31,368 bases of DNA from Smittium culicis (Eukaryota > Kickxellomycota > Harpellomycetes > Harpellales > Legeriomycetaceae). Location: positions 1-31,368 of the forward strand of contig LSSN01001975.1 of assembly GCA_001970855.1 (NCBI GenBank), read 5' to 3'. The position numbers and the translations under genes were made by a program. The notes under the pieces were generated by a model. The model was given only the letters and a program-made list of their open reading frames with translations. It did no database searches and had not been told where the DNA came from. The stretch's first letter is position 1. Each line of letters starts with the position of its first letter. Of this stretch, positions 12,137-23,041 are shown piece by piece.

Positions 12137-12664
12137 CAGTAAAACCTTTGAGTAAGCAACAGGTGTTTTTGCCCGATTTATGTCCAAATACCCTCTCAGA
12201 TAGCAATTTGCCATTTTAGAGGTTTTTTAACGATAAAAATAGCTAGCAAGGAATCAGCTACTAAACTAAAAAAATAACCTATAATCTAGAATTCTAAGTA
12301 TAACATTTTGATTTGTTTATTTTTTTATTAAAAAAAAGTTATACTTAATTCGCCAAGTACATGTTTTAGTTGCTATCTTGGAAATTATATTATGACTCAT
12401 TTTACAGCCATTTTACAACAAAGCTGCGAATTGTCTTCACAGAGAGCAATTGATAATAGGCCAGATTATTTGCAATATAATTTGCCATTGACAAATAAAA
12501 TTTACTAAAACTTGCTAATTTATTTGATTAACCTATAAATTCGCTTTAATAAAAATGTGGTAAGCTTCAAGCATTAAATCAATATTTTTTCAATTTAAAA
12601 TTAATAAAGTTATCTTCTTAGAGGATTGCCACCTTAAGGTGTTGCTAACTCAGAGGTTTTATTG
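12137..12664. mobile_element. 528-bp MITE with TA target duplication, pogo-like ends
   Basis: The left end CAGTAAAACCTTTGAGTAAG and the reverse complement of the right end CAATAAAACCTCTGAGTTAG match at 22 of 25 positions through ...CAACA. Each end is flanked by TA (12135-12136 and 12665-12666), the duplication expected of Tc1/mariner-pogo elements. The CAGTAAAACCTC-type terminus resembles pogo/Fot1-family ends. No transposase frame fits inside, so it is non-autonomous. Inside, TAAGTATAAC (about 12295-12304) pairs with GTTATACTTA (12338-12347) as a hairpin. The motif AATTTGCCATT occurs inside near 12204 and 12479 (the second slightly shorter) and again outside near 12716. The right end lies 146 bp before the ATG of the next gene. 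Confidence 0.8.
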
Positions 12665-12810
12665 TAGTCCAGGAAAAGCTGAGCTGTTAATTTTTCACTA
12701 ATACCTTTCCATCCAATTTGCCATTTTGCACAATTTTTTTTTGCTCCTCCAGAGCTAATCTGAATATCACACGTTCTCAAATTGAATCGACGAATTCTTT
12801 CATTTGAGAG

Positions 12811-13947
12811 ATGAAAAGTACAACTAATCAAGAAAAAACGAATAAAGCAAGTTTTGAAAAATCAAAGCAAAAAAAGTTAATATACTATGGATATAGGAAA
12901 CAAATTCACGAATATATAGCCAGCTGGGTCGATTCTGATTACAAAACGGTTCTTTCGATTCAGAAAAAATACAGAACTACAATTGGCGATTTTTTCTTTA
13001 AAGCTATTGCAGTTGCTTGTGATCATGTTTTTTTCACATACATGCTACCATTATTGTTTTGGTTTGGACTGGGAAGTTTGGCCAGAGGCTTAGCTATTGT
13101 AGTTCTATTTATTGTATCTACAACTGGATGGTTAAAGGATTACGTTTCTACGAATAGACCTAAATCTCCTCCAATTGTACGATTAAGCTTTAACTCTTTG
13201 CATGAGTTGGAATATGGGTTTCCTTCAACCCATTCAGCGTATGCTATAGGCTGTGCGATTTATTTAACAATAGTCAATCTTCTTAGCAACCCAGCTTTCA
13301 ACTATTACTCAGTCTTTTTAATTTTTGTCTGGTTTTTAGCTTTCTCTGTTTTATTTGGAAGAATTTACTGTGGAATGCATTCGCCGATAGATGTTTACGG
13401 TGGAATAACATTTGGCGCTTTAATATCCATCCCTCTTGGCATATTTTATAATGAGCTGGAGGTTTATGTATACACTACATTTAACGGATTTTTGATTTGC
13501 TCTCTAATAACTTTCATTATCTTTTACTATCATCCCATTTTTGCTGACAGGTGCTTATGCTATCAGGATACATTTTCAGCGCTTTCAGTCATTGGAGGAA
13601 TCATTTATGGATCGTTCTTGTTTTCAATTAACCGCCCTATTTCTGAAAAATATCCAGATAGGGTATATTTTAACTATAATGAATTTGGTCTTGCAAAAAC
13701 ACTCATTCGCTTAGTCTTTGGCCTTGCTGTTATAGCAACATCTAAACTAATATCTTCCAAAATATTCTTTAATTTGATTTCAAAATTAATAATGCAGCCA
13801 AAGTGCCCAGACTCGTTCAACCTCTTGTTTGGGAACTCGCAAGTTATTTACAGTCCCAAGAATATATCTCGTATCCCCGTATACTTTGGAATCGGGTTTA
13901 CTGTTGTTTACATAGTCCCGTGGCTATTTTACTTTTTCAACTTGTAA
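12811..13947 (+). CDS. LCB3: Sphingoid long-chain base 1-phosphate phosphatase (Lcb3/Ysr3 type)
   Basis: This PAP2-superfamily enzyme of the ER membrane removes phosphate from dihydrosphingosine- or phytosphingosine-1-phosphate, feeding long-chain bases back to ceramide synthesis. The 378-residue frame has no intron. The three phosphatase motifs are in order: K109-X6-R116-P117 (KDYVSTNRP), PSTHS at 138-142 (canonical PSGH has Gly where Thr140 stands), and GR-X5-H190-X3-D194 (GRIYCGMHSPID). His141 and His190 are the expected catalytic histidines and Asp194 supports. Hydrophobic segments flank the motifs (about 66-105, 143-160, 165-183, 198-212, 226-241) and continue to the C-terminus, giving a multi-pass protein. 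Length fits the yeast family (about 400). The ATG is the first in frame, 146 bp after a MITE end that probably supplies part of the promoter region. Codon use is AT-rich, unlike the KRE6-like gene downstream. Confidence 0.92.
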   Translation: MKSTTNQEKTNKASFEKSKQKKLIYYGYRKQIHEYIASWVDSDYKTVLSIQKKYRTTIGDFFFKAIAVACDHVFFTYMLPLLFWFGLGSLARGLAIVVLFIVSTTGWLKDYVSTNRPKSPPIVRLSFNSLHELEYGFPSTHSAYAIGCAIYLTIVNLLSNPAFNYYSVFLIFVWFLAFSVLFGRIYCGMHSPIDVYGGITFGALISIPLGIFYNELEVYVYTTFNGFLICSLITFIIFYYHPIFADRCLCYQDTFSALSVIGGIIYGSFLFSINRPISEKYPDRVYFNYNEFGLAKTLIRLVFGLAVIATSKLISSKIFFNLISKLIMQPKCPDSFNLLFGNSQVIYSPKNISRIPVYFGIGFTVVYIVPWLFYFFNL

Positions 13948-16900
13948 AGCTTATTCATTTTATTTTATTTTTTCAACCCAATAGATCATTACATCTAAAA
14001 TAATAATATTTAGATTTTTTTTTTCAAGTACTAAAAAATACTTACGAGCAGGCATTTGGATTTTTTAACGCATTTTTAGTTTCCCGAAGAAAAGTGTTTT
14101 ATATTTTTAAAATATATAGCATGATAGTATATTTGGAGAATCAAAGATTATTCTTTATATAAAACACTCACATTTTATAAGATTGTTTTTTTGGCATTGA
14201 TGAAAGTTTTATGTTTTTAATTTAGATTAAAAATTATTTTAGTATCGACACAGAAAATTCCTTTCCTATTTTCCCTCAAGCAAAGTGTTTATTCAGCATA
14301 ATCATCTATATTAGTTCCTATATTCAGCGGAAATTATAATAAAATATGATTTATTATTATACCAAAAAAATATATCGAGCGATTAATTTAAAAATAAATA
14401 AAACATGCATGGCTAAAAAAAATAATAGTGGCTATCATAATAATACCTACTTTATTCCCGATCTCGATAAAATTTAGCAAAAAAAATTAACTAAAAATAT
14501 CTTTGTTGCTTTTGATCAAAGTCTTTTTTTTTTTTTTGTTGGTTTCTAAGTTGAAAATATTTAACTATTTTTGATAAAGATTAGTATATAATAATCAAAA
14601 TAAAATATTTATGCATTTTTTCTGAATATAGAAATTACATACATCAAATTTTATGGTTTAAGTTAATAAATAATATTTTAGCTATGTCGAATTCCCTCGA
14701 AAATGATTTAATAAAAAACAAAATATAAGCTACAAAAAAATAAAAGAATGAATACCAGTTTGAGGATAGCAAAATCCACTTTTCAAAAAAAGAGATAAAA
14801 AGAATAATTAAAGTTCCTTAAATAACTCCCTTGTCTTACCCCGCAATAAACAGCAGAAATTATACAATATCAGAAATATATGAACATGCAAAAAAATAAT
14901 TCTCCACACACATTCAAAAATAAAAATAGATTAGAATTAGAATTTTTGAGCTAAATTTGATTCGTTAGTATATTAGACGCAAGATATATTCATTGAAATT
15001 ATTTTTTGATGTTATAATTAAAAGAAAATTCAATCTACGCATTTAGCAATATAGTAATAGCACAAGCTTCAAGATTTTATTTTATTTTATTTTACTTTTT
15101 TATTTGCGGGGAAAAAGTAATCTTTAATGGTTGCTATAATCATTAGTAAATGAGGCGGATAGTTTAAAATTTGACTTTAGATGTTATTGAATTCAAACTT
15201 TTTTTAAGGAAATTTATTGAAAATAAATATTGCATTGAATTAGTTGATGTAACTGAGGATAATAGTAAATTAGTTTGGCATAAATGTATAATCTAGTATG
15301 AGGATAATAGATAAATTGCGGGGGTCGATAAATTTTTATGTTATGAAATATACTTGATCAGCTAAGAAATAATAGTTACACAAGCATATGTATTCTGGTG
15401 AGAAAAATGTTGATAAAAAGTATAGTATAAATGGACATGAGTGCTATATAATTTTTTTGTATCGCACGAATAGCAAAATTAAAATGAAAAAGGATTTCTG
15501 ATATTATTGAAAAAAAGATTTCTTCCACAAGGGACGATATATAGGTTTAGTAGAGTAGTTCTCAGCGATGAATACAAAGAATAATAGCCATAGAAGAGTT
15601 TTACTTATTATTTTAGCCAAAAAAAATAGTGATGAGTTACATTTTATTTTTTTGAAAAGTTGGGGGTTTATGGCTGAATCTCCAATTTTTGAGCTCAATT
15701 TTTTCTCCGCTGCGCTCTCCACCATCAATTAGAAGCTAATAATTAAATATCCCAATGTATAAAAAAACTTAATTGGTCTAAACTTTATTAACAATCAAAA
15801 AAATGATATCACAGTAAATCAAATTCAAAAAAATCATTTTTTTGGGAGTGGGGGGCAATGAAATTTGGTTATAGGAAACTAAAATCCAGTGTACGATTTT
15901 CATTTTGAGAAAAATCTAATCAGATTCAAAGTGGCTAATAAAAGGTATTTATCTTGCTGTTTATGTCCAATGATATTGATATAGCTAAATAAAAAAAAGA
16001 ATTATAGAACAAAATGTCTATAATAAAGGGTCATCTCCTCCCTCCCCCCCCTTATTATCGTCTATCCAAGAAAATCTTGCAAGCTATTTCAGGTTGGTTT
16101 GTCTAAAATGTTATAGAAAAAAACAAGTCGATAAACTCCAAACGTACTTTGGTTTGGTAATCAATTAAAAGCCAACTAGTTTTAAAAAAGGTAAATGAGC
16201 TCATGATAAATCCACTTGGCTAATATATTTATCTAAATTTAATATAATTTTTTTGGCTGGGATTTAAAATGAAGCTAATAATAAAAAGATCAAAACAAAA
16301 AAATAAAAAAATTCAAGTGTTGAAAAAAATTATAGGGTAATGTGAAATCTAATTTTTTATTTTATTTTTTTTTCCACAACTTCATAAAAAAAATGGAGGA
16401 GGGATAGAACGAAACAGTATACCTATAAACAAGTATTTTTTTTTGATGATTGAAATCATTTTAATAAAGTTATAATATATAACATAGATTACTAGGACTT
16501 TAGTAATTAAATCCGAATTTTTGTTTATAGCGTTTTTTTTTTAGTTAATTTAGATTATTTTTCTTTATATTTCAAAGAAAATAATTTTGTTCTGTAATAC
16601 TTTTTCATTTTATAAAACTTCAAACTTGATTATAATTTAAATAAACTGGATACCAAATTAGCTGTTAAATTGTAGATAGTAGTCAGAAGAAATAAATACT
16701 TTCCTTTTGTTTCTTTGTTGTATATAGAAAAACATTATAGATTGATACTTTGCTATCTATTCAAGGTAGATACTATTTTGTTTAGAAATTAAATATACTT
16801 TATCAATTATAGTTTGAAATATACAATTTCTATCAGAGGAAAACAATAATAGAGCCAAAAAAAATTAGTAAATAACGAGTCGACTGAAACTAGCAAAGAG

Positions 16901-17097
16901 AAGATATTCGAAAAAAAGGTAAGATAATAAAATTGAAACTTTTAAGTGGCATTGAATCATGTCTATTATGGAAGCGTAGATTATTTATTTAAATTATACA
17001 ACTATATAAATTAATTATATAAAATATCAATTTTAATAATTTATACCTATTATGAAAAACGGTCGTATAGGATAGAATATAAATAAGAATAAGAATA
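13948..17097. other. 3.1-kb AT-rich spacer with unidentified coding-like scraps
   Basis: No gene can be assembled. Scraps include a 22-codon plus frame near 14410 (MAKKNNSGYHNNTYF), a plus scrap near 14819-14900 (ITPLSYPAINSRNYTISE), a 74-codon minus frame 15728-15504 of unknown origin, and a minus scrap near 16078-16018 (ARFSWIDDNKGGEGGDDP). The C-run at 16041-16050 and G-run at 15848-15857 stand out in the AT-rich background. These look like remains of mobile elements, but I cannot assign a family. The last about 180 bp precede the KRE6-like start and may hold its 5' leader with an intron. Confidence 0.45.
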
Positions 17098-20016
17098 ATG
17101 AGCAGTTCTCCGAATAGTCAGAAATCTCTGATATCATTGGATAAAAATCCGAGTTTGAAGGAGATAATAGAGATGAACAGGACAAAACTTGAGGAAAAAA
17201 ATGAGGGTGGTGATACTGAGGCTAAGAGTAGGAAGCGGATAGGATCAGTTCCGGAGCTTGGCGCAGTTGGAGTTGTTGAAGATAAGATGCCAGACCTGGT
17301 AGATCCGCAGAGTTTCATTAAATTCACTGACAGTCGGATAGTTGCTGACATATCCGTTTTTGGCGATGGGCTTTTGAATAAGGGCGGGGTCAAAAAAGCG
17401 AGGTCGCATGGGGCAAGGGATATGATTAGCAGGCGGGTCAAATTGCCGGAGAAAGCAGGTATGAAGCAGATAGGTGCTGGCATACCGAAACGAGGCAAGA
17501 CTGTAGGTAGCAGTAGCAGAATTAGAAGTAGTAGCAGCACGGCAAATGCGAAAAGTCAACTAGCTACTAGCAGCAGCAGCAGCAGCAGCAGCAAAACCAA
17601 CACAAACACCAACACCAACAGCGAATTTCACATACAAGGGAGTAGCACGAGGCACGCGATTTTGGGAGAAATAAGCAAACTTGAATCTCCGCTAATGGGT
17701 AGCCGGAGCACCAGTCTAGGTAGCCCAGGCAGCGATGCGTACTTGATCAAAGGCGGTGATGTAGCGGGAAAGAAAAGCAGTAGAAGAAATGGGGCAGAGT
17801 CAAAAGCGAGCAATGGAACGGCCGACAGTTCCGGGAGACATAAAAGTGGGAGCGATAAAAGCGATATGTCGCGCGTTGAGCTGAACGATATAGATTTCGA
17901 GTCGCGGCTCGATCCGTCATTCGATACACGGTTTGGGATATACTTTGACGAAAAGTCAGGGGTTAAGACGAGTATAAGCAGCACGAACATCAGTCTTGTT
18001 AGTGATGATAAATTGGGTATCGGTGAGAATACTGGTTTGAATAAAGTCAGCAGCGATAAAGAGGTGCTGTACAAGAGCGACCATTTCGTTGTGATGGTTA
18101 ATAGCAGCGATAAGTTGAAAACGATATCGCCGATCGCGTTCAAGAACAAGCGAAGGAATAGGGATATACGGACGATGTCGAGAGCATCAAAGCCGCAATT
18201 AGATGGCGCACCAGCGAACGACGATGGCGAAGATGGCACTGAAGGAACAATAAAGATGAATGTGTTTAAGCTGAACAAGAACGTGTACGCAATCCTATTA
18301 CTCATTTTGATCCTGTTCTTTGTTCTGCTTGCGCTGCCACTGATGCAGCTGCGAGGCAAGAAGAAAGGCGTAATTGAAATAACCCCCGACACGAAGGAGA
18401 AGGTACCGAGCCCCGAGGAGCAGGCGCTGATCGACTATGCGAAGAGGACGACACTACTTGGGCAAAAGCTCGTGCCCGATATTCTACCTATTGATCCAGA
18501 CACGCCAATGAACAAGCGCTCATTTACAACTGTTAATAAAGAGGTTTTCAAGCTAGTGTTCAGCGATGAGTTCAACAAAGACGGGCGGACGTTTGAGCCT
18601 GGAAAAGATAAAATCTGGTAAGTTGCGGTGCATCAATACAAACATTTCCCCCTTCATAATACATAAAGACCTCGAATCAGGGGATTTTTTATACTTTATT
18701 TATAGTTTTGTAAACGCAAATCAAAATGATTTATTTTTGATTTTAATTTTAATTTTAGGGAGGCTCAAGATTTCCACTACTGGGCAACGAACGATCTCGA
18801 ATACTACCACCCGAACCAGGCAAAGACGAAAGGGGGCAATTTGGAGCTGAAGCTCGAGAAGAAGGTGACAGTCGAGGGGCTTAACTACACGAGTGGGATG
18901 GTGAATTCATGGAATAAGTTCTGTTTCCAAGGCGGGTACCTCGAAGTGCGAGCGTCGTTTCCTGGTGACGGAAAAATTCCCGGCTACTGGCCAGCTGCAT
19001 GGACGCTCGGGAATTTGGGTCGCGCAGGGTTTGGCGCAACTACCGATGGACTGTAAGCACTAATTTTATATTGATTTTTATTTATTTCAATGCGTGTGTA
19101 AATTGCGAAAACATTACGCCACTTTGCAAAAAACAATAAAAACAAAACAAAAAACATTCCATAAAAAATTAAAACATATAAATAACAAATTTTTAGGTGG
19201 CCATACACGTACAACACGTGCGACAGCGGCGTGCTGATCAACCAGACGAACCCGTACTTGTCGCGTCTGCCGGGTCAACGCCTGAACGCGTGCGTGTGCA
19301 CGAGCGAGCGTGGTAACCACCCGAGCCCAGGTATTGGCAGGGGCGCACCCGAAATCGATATTTTCGAGGGGACGGTCATCTGGAACGGCCCGCAGACACT
19401 GTCGATGAGCTTCCAGGTGGCACCGTTCGACCACCAGCACGATACGATTGCGTCGGCGATGGAGTACCGCAATCTGCCCGGGGGAAATCCGCGCGGCGTC
19501 GGGGTGACGTCGCCGAACACGTATAGGGGTGGGTTCCTGCAGCAGTCGGTGAGCGCTGTGCATCATGTAGACAATAGCGTCAGCGGCGGCAGGAAGTTTG
19601 AGACGTATGGGTTCGAGTATGTGCCTGGACCCAAAGGGTACATCCAGTGGTATTCTAATGGGATTCCCGTGTTCAAAATCGATGCGCGCGCTATTGGGCC
19701 CAACAAGTTGTCGAAGATCGGGCAGCGCGTTATCAGCGAAGAGCCGATGTACATCATTATGAACCTCGGGTTTTCCAACTCTTTTGGAAGCATCGATTTT
19801 GAAAACATCAAATTCCCTGCATCGCTGCTGATCGACTATGTCAGGCTGTACCAGCATCCAGATAGAATCAAGCTATCATGTGATCCTGAAGACCGTCCAA
19901 CTTCTCAGTACATTATGGATCACGCATTAGCATACTATAACCCCAATATTACATTCTGGGATCAAACAGGATACGGAATTCCCGAATACGATATCAATGC
20001 GCAGTGTTCAAAATAA
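17098..20016 (+). CDS. KRE6: Beta-1,6-glucan synthesis protein, GH16-like type II membrane protein (KRE6/SKN1)
   Basis: Required in fungi for wall beta-1,6-glucan; Kre6/Skn1 act in the ER/Golgi and at the plasma membrane. Exons are 17098-18617, 18759-19052 and 19197-20016, with introns GTAAGT...TTTTAG (141 bp) and GTAAGC...TTTTAG (144 bp). Both are phase 2 and rebuild Trp507 and Leu605. The product is 877 residues. The cytosolic N-terminus (about 1-395) is Ser/Lys/Asp-rich and low-complexity, with eight Ser from AGC repeats followed by Thr-Asn repeats. A single membrane span lies at about 396-418. The lumenal SKN1 domain begins near FKLVFSDEFN and DGRTF, contains SGMVNSWNKFCF and GYWPAAWTLGNLGR, and carries the GH16-type E-X-D-X2-E at 657-662 (EIDIFE). 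It ends with the conserved VRLYQ and CDPEDRPT region. Exons become increasingly GC-rich toward the 3' end, while introns and flanks stay AT-rich. Whether it is the KRE6 or SKN1 paralogue cannot be told. Confidence 0.95.
17569..17592 (+). repeat. (AGC)8 coding triplet repeat, poly-serine
   Basis: Eight AGC triplets in frame encode eight serines in the cytosolic region of the KRE6-like protein, followed by ACN-AAC repeats giving Thr-Asn alternation. A likely length-variable spot. Confidence 0.9.
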
Positions 20017-20683
20017 TTGATCTAGTAAATTTAATCTATCTTTAATTTTTTTTTTTTCATTTTTAGTATTTGAAATTTTGCAGATTAATTCGAAATAAAG
20101 CTCATACACGTTCATAGCATTTCTAGGATGATTTATTATTGCAGCTAGAAAATAGTTAAATGCTAAAAAAACAATCGATTTTGATATATTATGAAATTCA
20201 TATTTAAATCCTTAATAACAAAATCTAATCAATAATACCATATGTTTTTAATTTTTAATTTTTTTGTGGGAAGTTATAAGCTAAAGAGGAAATAGTAGTT
20301 ATAGTTGTATGTAATTTATATTTTAGTATCAGTTAGGGAGTAGGTATGTTAAAGTAGGATTGAAAAGAGCAATCCAATGAGATAATAAAAGAAAATTGTC
20401 TAGATATAAAGAAAGAGAGATTTAATAAAAAAGAAAAGGACTTCGAGTTGATGAGTAGTATAGCGAGATGACTTCAACTTGAAACGCAGAAAAGGTAAAA
20501 AAAACCCCTGACCAGATAAAATCGATAAGAATAATCATTAGAAAAATCAAGTTTATTTTTTGTTGTTACCAGATCTCTAAATAACAAATAGGGGATATTA
20601 AATAAAGAGTAAAAAATAATTACAGTAGAAAGGAAAGGATTTTTAATAACAGGCAATGTCTTGATGAGGGGGTGGGGGGCAAA
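20017..20683. other. Convergent 3' spacer between KRE6-like and syntaxin genes
   Basis: This holds the 3' ends of two converging genes. G-runs at 20668-20672 and 20674-20679 (plus strand), separated by one T, lie just past the syntaxin stop, so its 3' untranslated RNA would be C-rich. Nothing else recognisable. Confidence 0.5.
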
Positions 20684-21932
20684 CTATTTTTTAATCACGG
20701 TAAAGTAAACAACGAGAGCGATGACGATAATCAGTAAGATTAGTAAGAAGATTAGGCACCAAGTTCTCTAAGATAGCAAAAAAAAATATGAGAGGGTTAG
20801 TATATAGAAGAGGGATGAGGTAGGGAGGGTGGGGGTGGTATTTACCTTTCTAGATTTTTTCCTGTAAACGACGGCTTTAGCGACTTCTGATGAGGCACCA
20901 ATGATTTGTTCGTTTGCATCTTCAACGCCATTTTCGATGTTATCGATCATTTCTTGTTGTTCGGATATCATTCCGCTGACTTGTTCGAACATGGTGGCTA
21001 GTTCGTTGATAGTTTTTTCAATGTTCAAGATATCTTTGTGGCGATCTTCGATATCCTTTAGTACGCGACGGGCTTCGCCGGAGCGGTTTGAGTTGAGGAC
21101 GGCTTGGGCGAAAATATTGTTAGCTTGCTGGTTTTCGATGGCGTCATCAATTTCTTCTTCAGTGGCGTTGGGTTTAGCGATTAAGAACTGGCGTTTAAGT
21201 CTCATTTTGCTTTTATCGTAAAATTCGTGTTTAATTTGTTGGTATTTGGTGATAAGGGAGGCAAAGTTTTTAGATAGTGCTTGGTGGCGACCGATTCTTG
21301 CTATAGATTGAGTTCTAGAGAGAGAGGGTTCGTTACAGACAGATTGGATGTATTCCAAGTCAGCTTTTGTTTGCTTGATTTCGTGTTCTACTTGTCTGTT
21401 TAGTAGCTCGAGTTCATTTCGAGAAGCTTGGAAGGTTTGGTCGTTGATAGAGGATAAAGTTTTATCAGACAAATATCTGACTTGTTGGGTTTGCGAATCA
21501 AGGTCAGAAATTTTGGCTTTTACATCGTCGATCTAAGGTCATAAATAAATAAAACAACGATTTTATACGCGATGCAAGAATAATATAGAAAAAGGTAGGA
21601 ATGGTGTAAAATTAAAAGGGGAATATAAATTGGTTGAAAAGGTAATTTGCGATTGTTGGGAAAAGAAAGAGAGAATAAAGGGAAAGGGATAAATACCATT
21701 TTGAAGAATTTTTGGTCGCTAGTATGTCCAGAGATTTGATTCATATTAATTGAGTGAGCATTGTTGAAATCATCCTGGGCGTAGCCAGCAGTGCCAGAGC
21801 GTTGCTATTTTTTTTTATAAATGTTATAAAAAGGTTAGGTACACGAAAATAGAGGGAGGGTGAATAAAAAAATAGTTGGGATGATGGGTAGGGTATGGGT
21901 ACCTGAAATTCGCCGAATCTGTCTCTGCTCAT
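20684..21932 (-). CDS. SSO1: Plasma-membrane syntaxin, Qa-SNARE (Sso1/Sso2 type)
   Basis: A t-SNARE that pairs with SNAP-25-like and synaptobrevin-like partners to fuse secretory vesicles with the plasma membrane. Four exons on the minus strand: 21932-21903, 21804-21697, 21532-20846 and 20767-20684, all phase 0 with GT-AG borders, giving 302 residues. Order: short N-terminus (MSRDRFGEFQ), three-helix Habc-type region (about 40-185), SNARE motif (about 207-268) containing SEQQEMIDNIENGVEDANEQ with the zero-layer Gln at about 238, a basic juxtamembrane patch (YRKKSRKR), and a tail anchor of about 278-300 (WCLIFLLILLIIVIALVVYF) ending in two Lys. Membrane anchor and SNARE motif lie in separate exons, and the last intron has a TACTAAC branch site at 20802-20796. 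Length fits the family (about 290). It is divergent from the ACN9 gene across a CCAAT-rich spacer. Confidence 0.95.
20796..20802 (-). promoter_or_regulatory. TACTAAC branch site in last syntaxin intron
   Basis: The perfect yeast-type branch sequence lies about 28 bases before the AG acceptor of the 78-bp intron 20845-20768. The rest of the intron is rich in pyrimidines. Confidence 0.8.
20823..20838 (+). other. G-rich tract, possible G-quadruplex, opposite syntaxin intron
   Basis: The plus strand reads GGGAGGGTGGGGGTGG, with several G-runs one base apart. It falls in the last syntaxin intron, where the transcript is correspondingly C-rich. It is unusual in such AT-rich DNA. It may simply be the intron's polypyrimidine stretch. 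Confidence 0.5.
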
Positions 21933-22449
21933 TTTTTTGGAAATAGGAGTATGTAAGGAATTGGTACTAAGGAGAGGGTTTAGAGATATATGAATATGTT
22001 ATACAAAATTGCGAGTATAATAATAAGTGGGAAAAGCTGGGGATGGGTGATATGGGTTTGGGAGCTTTAAAGATGCAGAAGAGAAGAGTGTATTAGAATG
22101 GGTGTGAGAAGCACTTTAATGGCTAAGAAAGAGTAAAAAGGAAGAACAATGGGAAAAGGAAGATAGAAATTTCAAAAAATAGTCTTGTATATAAAGTTAC
22201 AACTTTTTTATGGATGACTTTGAAAGGCCTATTTATTAATTATTTATTTTTAACTTTTGGCACTTGGCTTATTTCCCAGGCGCTTTTTCTCCTATGGCGA
22301 TTATAAACCCAATTACCTAACCTGAAATAAGAGGAATGATTTCCCAACCATCAAAAAAAAAAAAGCAAGAGGAATGATTAGCAGCAGATGAAAGCATTCC
22401 TCAGAGAGCCAAATGATTCGCTTAGACCGTGGCGTTGGTTGCAGCCGCA

Positions 22450-23041
22450 CCAATTGGGGCTGATTTTCAGGAATATGAGTATGACTAGCTTTTTATAGCC
22501 TAATTGGTATAGATGCCATTTTTTATACTATTTTTAGCTAATAAAGTCAGAATCTAAAAAGCTGAAACGATAGCTTTATAAGGGATATATAGACGCAAAT
22601 TGGTAATATAGTTCTGATTCGCCAATGACCATTCCCAAGCCTCAACATTGCCCGCCAATAACGCGATAGTGTAGCAGCAGCCAATGCGCCTCACATTCGG
22701 AATTTGTTGGCTTCTGGAAACTTTCGCTATCCTATGTTGACTTTTCTATGAGCGCAAATGAGCTCCGCTAATCCCAACCCTTTATTTTTCACGTTCAGTA
22801 ACAGCATAAGGAATTAAGCGCTTTTCTGCTCAGCCTACAAGGTAATCCAAACTTTAGGCGTACGTTTTGAACCACAAAAATCATCAATCTAATCAGCAAT
22901 TACTCTACAATCCATTCATGGCCAATAGATGGTAAGCTTGGCCTTAATATGCATTTTTACTGGCTAATTAATAAATCATAAATTTTAATCAGCTAATTGC
23001 TGTACAGAATTAGTATTCTTCATCACCAAAGTTTAAATTGG
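22450..23041. promoter_or_regulatory. CCAAT-box cluster in divergent promoter region
   Basis: Nine CCAAT or ATTGG pentamers lie in about 590 bp: CCAAT at 22450, 22622, 22655, 22681 and 22922; ATTGG at 22453, 22503, 22599 and 23037. About one would be expected by chance at this base composition. CCAAT is the target of the HAP/NF-Y complex, which in fungi controls respiratory genes, and the gene on the right encodes an SDH assembly factor. The region is also less AT-rich than other spacers. Binding is inferred, not shown. Confidence 0.5.

Noticed and set aside
12024..12831. Minus frames 12206-12024 and 12831-12634 as transposase pieces
   Set aside because: Both run across the MITE terminal repeats into flanking DNA and show no catalytic motifs.
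17118..19857. Long antisense frames opposite the KRE6-like gene (140, 254, 247, 104, 85, 82 and 81 codons)
   Set aside because: They lie opposite GC-richer, clearly coding exons, some cross the introns, and none resembles a protein family. They are shadows of codon bias.
20901..21536. Plus-strand frames of 106 and 62 codons opposite the syntaxin
   Set aside because: They are antisense to the conserved Habc and SNARE coding region and have no family features.
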